A stretch of DNA of 15,451 bases from NCBI GenBank assembly GCA_024641255.1, contig JAHEDL010000060.1:1-15451 (forward strand), in the 5' to 3' direction. Under the pieces are notes generated by a model, which was not told where the DNA came from, did not search any database, and saw only the letters and a list, made by a program, of their open reading frames with translations. Positions 7,475 to 14,174 of the stretch are shown piece after piece. The stretch is from Pseudorhodobacter sp. (GTDB lineage: Bacteria; Pseudomonadota; Alphaproteobacteria; Rhodobacterales; Rhodobacteraceae). The stretch's first letter is position 1. Every line of letters begins with the position of its first letter. The translations under genes were made by a program, and so were the position numbers.

Positions 7475-7935
7475 GCGACGAGACGCCTGCACGGCTGGGC
7501 GAAGCTGGCCTGACCAGTTTTGCGCCCTATCTGATGAACCGCATCATGGGGCGGTATAACGCGTCTTTGCGCGAAGAAATGGCCGGTTTGGGCCTGACGA
7601 CGCCAAAGATGCGCAGCCTTGCGGTGCTTTCTGTGGTGGAAGGCCCGCTGATCCGCGAATTGGCGGTTTACACGGTGGTTGACCCGTCAACCCTAAGCCG
7701 CGCCTTGGATCAACTGGATGCCGACGGTCTGGTGCGGCGCGAGGCCGATGCCAATGACAGCCGCGCAGTGCGGGTGTTCATCACCGATGCGGGGCGCGCC
7801 AGTTTCGAGGCGCTGTGGCCGCATATGGCGGCAGCGCAGGCGCGGATGTTTCGCGGCATTCCCGAAGACGAACGCCGCGCCTTCGTGGCGACATTGCAGA
7901 AAATGCTGACAAATATCAGAAAGCACGAGATTTAG
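7471..7935 (+). CDS. MarR-family transcriptional regulator
   Basis: This is a 154-residue winged-helix regulator of standard MarR length. The recognition-helix region 'DPSTLSRALDQLDADGLV' is followed by the wing 'RREADANDSRAVRVFITDAG' (about residues 70-108). N- and C-terminal helices should form the dimer interface. MarR proteins usually repress nearby catabolic or efflux genes and release DNA when an aromatic ligand binds. This gene overlaps the FAD oxidoreductase by four bases, and its TAG directly abuts the ATG of iorA. It is therefore expressed with the enzymes and probably controls its own operon. The likely operator is the palindrome cluster at 5031-5056. The ligand may be the pathway substrate or an intermediate (inferred). 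Confidence 0.93.
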   Translation: MSDETPARLGEAGLTSFAPYLMNRIMGRYNASLREEMAGLGLTTPKMRSLAVLSVVEGPLIRELAVYTVVDPSTLSRALDQLDADGLVRREADANDSRAVRVFITDAGRASFEALWPHMAAAQARMFRGIPEDERRAFVATLQKMLTNIRKHEI

Positions 7936-10083
7936 ATGGCAGAGCGTTCTTTCAAGGCCGAAGTCGAAGACCTGCGTTTGGGCGCGGGGCAAACCTTCAC
8001 CGGCGAAGGTATTCTGGCAATCACCAAGGCGCTGCTGGAAAATGGCGTCGGCTATGTCGGCGGCTATCAGGGGGCGCCAATTTCGCATCTGATGGATGTG
8101 CTGGCCGATGCGCAGGATTTGCTGGGCGAATTGGGGGTGCGGTTCGAAGCCAATGCCAACGAAGCGGCGGCGGCGGCAATGCTTGCGGCGTCGGTGCATT
8201 ACCCCATTCGCGGTGCGGTGACCTTCAAAGGGTCGGTCGGGGTGAACGTCGCCTCGGACGCCTTGGCGAACCTGTCGTCTTCTGGGGTGACGGGCGGCGC
8301 GCTGATTATTGTCGGCGAAGATTACGGCGAAGGCTCTAGCATCATGCAAGAGCGCACGCATCCCTTTGCGATGAAGTCGCAGTTCTGGCTGTTGGACCCG
8401 CGGCCGAACCTGCCCAGTATCGTCAAAGCGGTGTCGGATGGTTTTGAACTTTCAGAAGCCAGCAATACCCCGGTGATGCTGATGGTGCGCATCCGGTCGT
8501 GCCATGTCACCGGCAGTTTCCAGACCCGCGATAACCAACGTCCGCAGCTAAGCGTGCGCGATGCGCTGTCCAACCCGCGCAGCGATTTTGCGCGGGTGGT
8601 GTTGCCGCCGATGTCGTTTGCGCATGAACAGGACAAGGTGAAAAACCGCTGGCCTGCGGCGGAAAAGTTCATCATCGACCGTGGCTTGAACGAACAGTTC
8701 GGCCCCAAGGATGCCAATTTCGGCATCGTGGTGCAGGGCGGGATGTATAACGGCGTGGTGCGGGCGCTGCAGCGGTTGGGCTTGGCCGATATTTACGGCG
8801 CAAGTCAGGTGCCGATTTATGTGCTGAACGTCACCTATCCGCTGATTTCGTCCGAGTTTTTGCAGTTCTGCGAAGGCAAGGATCATGTGCTGGTGATCGA
8901 AGAAGGCCAGCCGGAATTTATCGAAACGCAGCTGGGGTCGTTCCTGTATCGTGCTGGCTCGTCGGTGAAGTTGCACGGCAAGGGCCTGTTCCCGCAGGCT
9001 GGCGAATACACTGGCGCAGTGATGCTAGAGGCGGTGACCGGGTTCTTGAAAACCGCAGCGCCTGCCATGTTGGCGGCGGTGGTGCGCGCGCCAAACCAAG
9101 ACCGGCCACAGGTGCCGGACCTGTCGAAAACCGTGCCGATCCGGCCACCCGGCTTCTGCACCGGCTGCCCGGAACGGCCGATTTTCGCCGCGATGAAGCT
9201 GGTGGAAAAAGAGCTGGGCAAGCATCAGATTGCCGCCGATATCGGCTGTCATTTGTTTGCCAGCCTGCCGCCGTTTGAAATTGGCGGCGCGACGATGGGC
9301 TACGGGCTTGGTCCGGCGGCGAATGCGGCCTTTGATGGTGGTGGCGCACGCAGGCCGGTGGCGATTATTGGCGACGGCGGATTCTGGCATAACGGGCTGA
9401 GTTCGTCTTTCACCAACATGGCGTTCAACAAATCGGACGGCGTGGCGATTGTGGTCGACAACTACTATTCGGCGGCAACCGGCGGGCAGGACGTGATGTC
9501 GTCGCGCGCCGACAATGCCACAAAGGCCACGAAAAACCCGATTGCAAAGGCGTTGCACGGCATTGGTATCAATTGGGTGCGCCAGATTGACCGCACCTAT
9601 GATGTCGCCAAGATGCGCGACACCATCCGCGAAGCGCTGACCACCGATGCGCCGGGGCCGCGGGTGATTGTGGCCTCCAGCGAGTGTATGTTGAACAAGC
9701 AGCGCCGCGAAAAGCCGCTGCGGGCGGCGGCGATCAAAGAAGGGCGGCGGGTGGATGTGCCGCGCTTTGGTGTAGACGAAGCGGTCTGCACCGGTGATCA
9801 CGCCTGTATCCGGCTGTCAGGCTGCCCGTCTTTGTCGCTGAAAAAGCTGGACGATCCGCTGCGTGATGATCCGGTGGCCTCGATTGACCAATCTTGTGTT
9901 GGCTGTGGCAATTGCGGCGAAGTTGCCGATGCGGCGGTGCTGTGCCCGTCGTTCTATCGCGCCGATGTGGTGCATAACCCCAGTGCTTGGGAAGTCCGCA
10001 TGGCCGCGTTTCGCGCAAGGGTGATCGGCTGGCTGCAACGGCGGCGCGACGCCAAACGCTTGGTATTTGGGGGCGCAGAATGA
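7936..10083 (+). CDS. iorA: Indolepyruvate:ferredoxin oxidoreductase-like alpha subunit (ThDP and Fe-S)
   Basis: This 715-residue large subunit of a 2-oxoacid:ferredoxin oxidoreductase catalyses oxidative decarboxylation of an aryl 2-oxoacid to the acyl-CoA, reducing ferredoxin or a similar acceptor. Domain order: a pyrimidine-binding domain near residues 20-190 (GYQGAPISH, NANEAAAAAMLAAS); CTGCPERP at C408-C411; a thiamine-diphosphate domain with GDG at 479-481 and its closing N509; and a C-terminal iron-sulfur region. The latter has C618, C624 and C630, then C654-x2-C657-x2-C660-x9-C670-P. The first group is not a canonical C-x2-C-x2-C array, though I recall the same pattern in related proteobacterial proteins. 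The start directly follows the marR stop, and the stop overlaps iorB by four bases. The substrate need not be indolepyruvate: beside an isatin-hydrolase-like gene, isatinate is plausible. Confidence 0.9.
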   Translation: MAERSFKAEVEDLRLGAGQTFTGEGILAITKALLENGVGYVGGYQGAPISHLMDVLADAQDLLGELGVRFEANANEAAAAAMLAASVHYPIRGAVTFKGSVGVNVASDALANLSSSGVTGGALIIVGEDYGEGSSIMQERTHPFAMKSQFWLLDPRPNLPSIVKAVSDGFELSEASNTPVMLMVRIRSCHVTGSFQTRDNQRPQLSVRDALSNPRSDFARVVLPPMSFAHEQDKVKNRWPAAEKFIIDRGLNEQFGPKDANFGIVVQGGMYNGVVRALQRLGLADIYGASQVPIYVLNVTYPLISSEFLQFCEGKDHVLVIEEGQPEFIETQLGSFLYRAGSSVKLHGKGLFPQAGEYTGAVMLEAVTGFLKTAAPAMLAAVVRAPNQDRPQVPDLSKTVPIRPPGFCTGCPERPIFAAMKLVEKELGKHQIAADIGCHLFASLPPFEIGGATMGYGLGPAANAAFDGGGARRPVAIIGDGGFWHNGLSSSFTNMAFNKSDGVAIVVDNYYSAATGGQDVMSSRADNATKATKNPIAKALHGIGINWVRQIDRTYDVAKMRDTIREALTTDAPGPRVIVASSECMLNKQRREKPLRAAAIKEGRRVDVPRFGVDEAVCTGDHACIRLSGCPSLSLKKLDDPLRDDPVASIDQSCVGCGNCGEVADAAVLCPSFYRADVVHNPSAWEVRMAAFRARVIGWLQRRRDAKRLVFGGAE

Positions 10084-11606
10084 CCGTTCAGGGAACGATT
10101 TCGCAGGGCAACGACCTGTCGGGCATCATCAAGCTGGCGGTGCTGGCGGTGGGCGGGCAGGGCGGTGGCGTGCTGACCGGTTGGATCGAAGCCTTGGCGC
10201 GCGCCAATGGCTATGTGGCGCAGGCGACTTCGGTTGCAGGGGTGGCGCAGCGCACCGGGGCGACGGTTTACTACGTTGAAATGGCGCCCGCAGGCGCTGC
10301 GGTGCCGGTGTTTTCGCTCAGCCCGTCGGCGGGCGATGTGGATATCATGATCACCGCCGAAATGATGGAAGCCGGCCGGTCGATCATCCGCGGCTTTGTC
10401 ACGCCTGATCGCACCACGCTGATCACCTCGACACATCGCGCGCTGGCGGTCAGCGAAAAGATGACGCCCGGCGATGGCATCGCCAATTCGGCCGAGGTGA
10501 TGGCTGCGGCCGAAGTCGCGGCGCGGCGGTTCATTGCGGCGGATTTCGATGCGCTGGCGATCGGCCAAGGCTCGGTGATTTCGGCAAGCCTGTTTGGCGC
10601 GCTGGCAGGGTCAGAAGTGCTGCCGTTCCCGCGCGAGGCGTTCGAGGCGGCGATCCGGTCAGGTGGCAAGGGCGCAGAGGCATCGTTGCGCGCCTTTGGG
10701 GCCGGTTTTGCCGCAGCGCAAGGCAGTTTTGCGCAAAGCCCGGCAGCGGCCCCGAAAGCGACGACCGCGGTGCAAGGCCCAAAACATCTGCTGCGCGACT
10801 GGCAGGGTTTGCAGACGCGCATCAAGGCTTTCCCCGCGCCGGTGGCCGAGATGGCAGAGCGTGGCTTACGCAAAGTGGTCGAATTTCAAGACCTTGCCTA
10901 TGGCGCGACCTATCTGGACCGGGTTGCAGCGGTGGTGGCCCAAGATCGCGCGCCGTTTGATCTGGGGCGCGAGGCGGCGAAATATATCGCCAATGCCATG
11001 GCCTATGATGATGTGATCCGGGTGGCCGATCTGAAAACCCGCGCCGGGCGCAGTGAACGGATTGCCGCCGAGATGGGGGCCAAGCCCGGCACCGTTATGC
11101 AACTGACCGAATTCATGCACCCGCGCGCCGAAGAAATCGTCGGCATGCTGCCTGCGGGTCTGGGCGGCAAACTTGCCGCAAGCCCGGCTTGGATGGCGCG
11201 GATTGACCGCTGGTTCAACAAGGGGCGGCGGCTGCGCAGTGACAGCCTGCGCGCCTATCTGATGCTTTACGTCTTGGGCGGGCTGAAAAAACGCCGGCTG
11301 CGGTCGCTGCGGCACGCACAAGAACAGGCGCATCTGGACCGCTGGCTTGGCGTGGCCTTGGGCTATCTGGCCCGCGACTATGCGCTGGCGGTCGAAGTGA
11401 TCCGCTGCCGCCGCTTGGTAAAGGGTTATTCCGACACCCATGCACGCGGCTTGTCAAAATTTGACAAGGTGCTGGACGGTATTGGCCTTGTTGCCGGGCG
11501 CGACGACGCGGCCGACTGGGCGCGGCGGCTGCGCGAAGCGGCGCTGCAAGACGAAGCCGGCAGCGCGCTGGATGGGGCATTGGCCACCATTCGCAGCTTT
11601 GCCTGA
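10080..11606 (+). CDS. iorB: Indolepyruvate oxidoreductase-like beta subunit with long C-terminal extension
   Basis: This 508-residue partner subunit of the upstream alpha subunit carries the catalytic gamma-type domain of 2-oxoacid oxidoreductases in its first ~200 residues. The glycine-rich motif VGGQGGG is at 24-30, with 'SVAGVAQRTGATVYYVE' following. Classical archaeal IorB is only about 200 residues. The extra C-terminal ~270 residues (after HLLRDWQGLQTRIKAFP) form the mostly helical extension, which I believe is catalogued as DUF6537, found in proteobacterial and long fused versions. The start at 10080 is chosen because its ATG overlaps the iorA stop (ATGA); an upstream in-frame start at 9987 would run deep into iorA. 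It ends the plus-strand operon and is followed by two hairpins. Function depends on the alpha subunit. Confidence 0.9.
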   Translation: MTVQGTISQGNDLSGIIKLAVLAVGGQGGGVLTGWIEALARANGYVAQATSVAGVAQRTGATVYYVEMAPAGAAVPVFSLSPSAGDVDIMITAEMMEAGRSIIRGFVTPDRTTLITSTHRALAVSEKMTPGDGIANSAEVMAAAEVAARRFIAADFDALAIGQGSVISASLFGALAGSEVLPFPREAFEAAIRSGGKGAEASLRAFGAGFAAAQGSFAQSPAAAPKATTAVQGPKHLLRDWQGLQTRIKAFPAPVAEMAERGLRKVVEFQDLAYGATYLDRVAAVVAQDRAPFDLGREAAKYIANAMAYDDVIRVADLKTRAGRSERIAAEMGAKPGTVMQLTEFMHPRAEEIVGMLPAGLGGKLAASPAWMARIDRWFNKGRRLRSDSLRAYLMLYVLGGLKKRRLRSLRHAQEQAHLDRWLGVALGYLARDYALAVEVIRCRRLVKGYSDTHARGLSKFDKVLDGIGLVAGRDDAADWARRLREAALQDEAGSALDGALATIRSFA

Positions 11607-11621
11607 CGGCTGAAAATCACA

Positions 11622-11646
11622 AGGCCGCAGAAAGCCACTGCGGCCT
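11622..11646 (+). terminator. Hairpin downstream of iorB
   Basis: AGGCCGCA and TGCGGCCT form an 8-bp stem around a 9-base loop, 15 bases after the iorB stop. No uridine run follows, so it is a weak intrinsic terminator at best. With the next hairpin and the repeat element it probably marks the end of the operon. Confidence 0.55.
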
Positions 11647-11661
11647 GTACGGCGATGAATT

Positions 11662-11678
11662 CACGGCAGCTTGCCGTG
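11662..11678. terminator. Second hairpin in the convergent intergenic region
   Basis: CACGGCA and TGCCGTG pair as a 7-bp stem with a 3-base loop (gct). It lies between the iorB-proximal hairpin and the repeat element. It is symmetrical and could act on either strand. There is no T tract. Confidence 0.5.
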
Positions 11679-11689
11679 CTAACCTTGCA

Positions 11690-11722
11690 GCCTCCGGCGG
11701 GGATATTTAGACCAGTATGAAA
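11690..11722 (+). repeat. Extragenic sense-oriented 3' element, copy 2
   Basis: On the plus strand: GCCTCCGGCG, GGGATATTT, AGA, CCAGTATGAAA (33 nt). It lies 83 bases after the iorB stop in the sense orientation. It forms an inverted pair with 11772-11804, matching at 31 of 33 positions. The GC-rich prefix followed by AUAUUU resembles a short terminator-like end, but its own stem is weak. Confidence 0.75.
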
Positions 11723-11771
11723 TGGCAAAGCCGAGCGCCCTTTGTCATGGGGCAGCCTGCGCGCAGCGGTG

Positions 11772-11804
11772 TTTCATACTGGCTTAAATATCCCCGCCGG
11801 AGGC
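11772..11804 (-). repeat. Extragenic sense-oriented 3' element, copy 3
   Basis: On the minus strand this has the same 33-nt build as copy 2: GCCTCCGGCG, GGGATATTT, AAG, CCAGTATGAAA. It lies 40 bases past the flavin reductase stop and in sense with it. The 49-base spacer between copies 2 and 3 includes the palindrome CTGCGCGCAG (11757-11766). The whole 115-base unit could fold as one long stem in either transcript. Confidence 0.75.
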
Positions 11805-11844
11805 TCTTGGCTTGTAGCCTGGCGCGCGGAGAGACCGGGGGCGG

Positions 11845-12336
11845 TTAATCTTGCAAGCTGCGGTAGCCGCCGTTCCAGTAAATCAATGCGCCAGCGCCGG
11901 GCGTGGTGCGGATCGCCTGCACGCGGCCGATCAGAATGGAATGGGTGGCGCGGTCGATCATTTCTTCGACCGTGCAATCGAAGGCGGTCGGCGCGCCTTG
12001 CAGCAGTTTCGCGCCGGTTACGGCGGTTTCCCAGACCGCGCCGTCATAGCGGGCGGCACCTTTAACGCCGCCAAAGCCAGAGAACCGCTCTGCCACGCCT
12101 TGATGGGCAGCGCCAAGGCTGGACCAGCCGAAGATGCCGCTGTCTTTCAGCACCGGCCAGCTGGACGAGGCGCGGTTGATGCAGGCCAGCAGCAGTGGCG
12201 GTTCGGCGGAAAGCGAAATAGCCGAGGTGACGATCAGGCCGGTTGCAGCCTCGCCGCTGCCGGTGGTGATCACACTGCAATTGCCAACGAAGGCGCGCAT
12301 TGCATCGCGGAACTCTTTCGGGGTCGGTTCGGTCAT
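11845..12336 (-). CDS. Flavin reductase (HpaC/FMN-binding split-barrel type)
   Basis: This 163-residue NAD(P)H:flavin reductase supplies reduced FMN or FAD to a separate oxygenase. The family features are FRDAMRAFVGNCSVITT at the N-terminus, then 'TGLIVTSAISLSAEPPLLL', 'CINRASSSWPVL' and a C-terminal 'ALIYWNGGYRSL'. Length matches HpaC-like reductases (about 160-180). The start at 12336 is supported by AAGGAAG (12341-12347). It follows the luciferase-like monooxygenase gene on the same strand after 73 bases that include a perfect hairpin, so the two form a classic two-component monooxygenase pair. The reductase reading frame ends 238 bases from the convergent iorB stop. Confidence 0.92.
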   Translation of the reverse strand: MTEPTPKEFRDAMRAFVGNCSVITTGSGEAATGLIVTSAISLSAEPPLLLACINRASSSWPVLKDSGIFGWSSLGAAHQGVAERFSGFGGVKGAARYDGAVWETAVTGAKLLQGAPTAFDCTVEEMIDRATHSILIGRVQAIRTTPGAGALIYWNGGYRSLQD

Positions 12337-12350
12337 GGCGCTTCCTTATT

Positions 12351-12373
12351 GCTTCGCCGGTGGCCGGCGAAGC
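12351..12373 (-). terminator. Perfect 10-bp hairpin between monooxygenase and reductase genes
   Basis: GCTTCGCCGG and CCGGCGAAGC pair perfectly around a 3-base loop (tgg). On the minus strand the stem ends three bases before the AAGGAAG ribosome site of the flavin reductase, with only AAT between. It could attenuate transcription or protect the upstream mRNA 3' end, giving more oxygenase than reductase. It could also affect ribosome access. No U tract follows. Confidence 0.65.
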
Positions 12374-12409
12374 GATTGATTTAAGTTGGTTCACACGAAA
12401 GGCAACGGC

Positions 12410-13501
12410 TTAACGGATGCCGGCCGCTTCGAGTTTCGGCAGCACGGTGTCGCGGAAATACGGGAATTCGGCAACATAGTCGACGAAGGATAGCGTGGTG
12501 CCCGCAAAGCCGGTCTTGTGCAGCTTCAAGATGCCTTCGGCAACATCGTCAGGGGTGCCGACCAAGGGAAATCCGCCGTGGCCCATCGCAAACAAGTGTT
12601 TGATTTGCGCCAAAAGATCATGCGGGAAGCTGTGGGCATGGGCAAATTGCAGGTTGACCAGATTGTCGACGGCGGCGGTGTCGGTGTTGTCGATGGCGGT
12701 GTGTTTCAGGAAGGCTTCGGCCTCTTCGCGGGTTGGGCGGCAGATCACATGGCTGAAGGTCAGCACATCGACCTTGCGGCCTTTGGCCTGCGCCTGCGCT
12801 TTCAGCTCAAGGATTTCTGCTTTCGACCGCTCAAGGTCGATTGCGGGGGTGAACAGGAAGTTGGCGTTGTCGGTGGCGAAGTCGCGGCCCTGCGGGCTGC
12901 CAGCGGCGTTGATGATCGGCACCGATCCGCGCACCGGCGCCGGGTTGCCTTTGATTTTCTTGGCTTTGAAATACTTGCCGTCCCAATCGAAATGCGTGTC
13001 AGAGGCCCAGAGTTTGCGGATCAGGTCGAACCATTCTTGCGCATAGGCATAGCGGGTTTCGTGATCGTCGGGCAGCGACAGGCCAAGCGCTTCGTATTCG
13101 GGTTTGTTCCAGCCCGCGACAATGTTCAGACCGGCACGGCCGTGGCCGATCTGGTCGATGGTGGCAATTTGTTTGGCCACCACGGCGGGGTGGTTGGCGG
13201 CGGTATGGATGGTGGCAAACACCGCGATATTCTTGGTCGAGGCCAGCAGCCCGGCCGCCCAAGTCATGGTTTCCAGAACGCCACCATGAAAATCGGTTTC
13301 GCCGCCATATCCGATCCAGCGTGCGATCGGCAGCATGAAGTCGATGCCGGCGTCATCCAGCATCTGGGCCAGCGTCAGGTTGTTATCCCAGCTGTTATCC
13401 CAGCGTTCGGCAATTTTCGTCGGCGTCATGCCGGACGAGCAGTTGGTCGAAAAAGTGCCCAAGCGAAAGTGGTCGCCCGAAATCATCGGGTTCTTGGTCA
13501 T
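12410..13501 (-). CDS. Luciferase-like (LLM-class) reduced-flavin-dependent monooxygenase
   Basis: This 363-residue TIM-barrel oxygenase uses reduced flavin from the adjacent reductase. Family features are 'RWIGYGGETDFHGG' (about 61-74), 'FATIHTAANHPAVVAKQIAT' (about 94-113) and 'IDQIGHGRAGLNIVAGWNKP'. 'EYEALGLSLPDDHETRYAYA' follows, then 'INAAGSPQGRDFATDNANFL'. Layout and length resemble the pyrimidine oxygenase RutA and the dimethylsulfone monooxygenase SfnG, so C-N, C-S or C-C bond cleavage are all possible; the substrate is not identifiable. AGGGAG (13508-13513) precedes the ATG. It is divergent from a winged-helix regulator, which likely controls it. Whether it belongs to the indole-like pathway next door or to sulfur or nitrogen scavenging is open. 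Confidence 0.92.
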   Translation of the reverse strand: MTKNPMISGDHFRLGTFSTNCSSGMTPTKIAERWDNSWDNNLTLAQMLDDAGIDFMLPIARWIGYGGETDFHGGVLETMTWAAGLLASTKNIAVFATIHTAANHPAVVAKQIATIDQIGHGRAGLNIVAGWNKPEYEALGLSLPDDHETRYAYAQEWFDLIRKLWASDTHFDWDGKYFKAKKIKGNPAPVRGSVPIINAAGSPQGRDFATDNANFLFTPAIDLERSKAEILELKAQAQAKGRKVDVLTFSHVICRPTREEAEAFLKHTAIDNTDTAAVDNLVNLQFAHAHSFPHDLLAQIKHLFAMGHGGFPLVGTPDDVAEGILKLHKTGFAGTTLSFVDYVAEFPYFRDTVLPKLEAAGIR

Positions 13502-13544
13502 GGTAGACTCCCTGTTTGGTTTTCAGATTTATTTTATGTTTGAA

Positions 13545-13572
13545 AGTCTATCGTAAAATCACATTGCGTCAA
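13545..13572 (-). promoter_or_regulatory. Candidate promoter for the monooxygenase-reductase operon
   Basis: On the minus strand TTGACG (13567-13572) and TAGACT (13545-13550) are 16 bases apart, a near-consensus -35 with a fair -10. The region downstream (13520-13560) is strikingly AT-rich for this genome and has short inverted repeats such as TTTCA (13521-13525) and TGAAA (13541-13545). Confidence 0.5.
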
Positions 13573-13583
13573 CGGGTTTGACG
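13567..13583. promoter_or_regulatory. Inverted repeat over the -35 box, possible operator
   Basis: CGTCAA, five bases (cgggt), then TTGACG is a perfect 6-bp inverted repeat. Its left half is the -35 of the predicted monooxygenase promoter. The divergently encoded winged-helix protein is the obvious candidate to bind here. Position is the only evidence for that pairing. Confidence 0.45.
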
Positions 13584-13616
13584 GGGGAAGGTGGGGTGAG
13601 GCGGAGGGGCTTTGCT

Positions 13617-14171
13617 ATGTCTGAGAAAATTGTTCAAACTCAAAATGATGCGGGCGAGGCGGGCTTTGATTACCGCTGGCATCTGGCGCAAAGCGGCGTC
13701 GAGGTTGAAGCGACAGAGCTTGAATTTGCGCTGATGCGGGCGTTTGAGGGATTCGGGCGTTGGCAATCGGAATGTCTGGCCAGCGTTTGTGATCTGGCGG
13801 CGACGGGGCCGGAAAATGCGCTGCTGCATATCATTCGGATGAATGACCGCCCGAAATCGATCAAGGATCTGGCGCGGCTGACCAACCGCGATGATGTGCC
13901 AAACATTCAATACTCGCTGCGCAAACTGATCGGCGCGGGGCTGGTGGATCGCAAAGGTTCGGGCCGGTCGGGGGTAAGCTATGAGGTTACGGCGGAAGGG
14001 CGGCGCGTGACGGACGACTACGGCACGCTGCGGCGGCGGTTGTTGTTGGCGGAAATCGCCGGATTGCCGGGGTTTTCGGCGCGTCTGGCAGAGGCAGCGC
14101 GCACGTTGAACGTGTTGTCGGGGATTTACGAAGAGGTCGCGCGGGTGGCCGCGACGCATCGGCGGGGCTAG
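13617..14171 (+). CDS. MarR-like winged-helix transcriptional regulator
   Basis: This is a 184-residue DNA-binding protein. The N-terminal part (FDYRWHLAQSGVEVEATELE) precedes a helical region. A winged helix at about residues 75-135 includes 'SIKDLARLTNRDDVPNIQYSLRKLIGAGLV' with a wing around GSGRSGVSYEVTAEG. It is longer than typical MarR proteins at the N-terminus. The start at 13617 is preferred over 13578 because GGAGG (13603-13607) lies nine bases upstream. It is divergent from the monooxygenase and very likely regulates it. Its stop lies three bases before the SulP transporter ATG, so the two are co-transcribed and may belong to one response. The inducing ligand is unknown. Confidence 0.85.
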   Translation: MSEKIVQTQNDAGEAGFDYRWHLAQSGVEVEATELEFALMRAFEGFGRWQSECLASVCDLAATGPENALLHIIRMNDRPKSIKDLARLTNRDDVPNIQYSLRKLIGAGLVDRKGSGRSGVSYEVTAEGRRVTDDYGTLRRRLLLAEIAGLPGFSARLAEAARTLNVLSGIYEEVARVAATHRRG

Positions 14172-14174
14172 GCC

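Noticed and set aside
9025..9801. 258-codon minus-strand frame inside iorA
   Set aside because: It lies over the thiamine-binding region of iorA, and its composition is typical of a high-GC antisense frame.
11690..11804. Insertion sequence bounded by inverted repeats
   Set aside because: Only 115 bases with no transposase. A related core copy at 1794-1816 sits alone downstream of a gene, so a transcript-end element fits better. A small non-autonomous element is not fully excluded.
12518..13543. 341-codon plus-strand frame opposite the monooxygenase
   Set aside because: No domain signature, and it is fully covered by a recognised LLM oxygenase.
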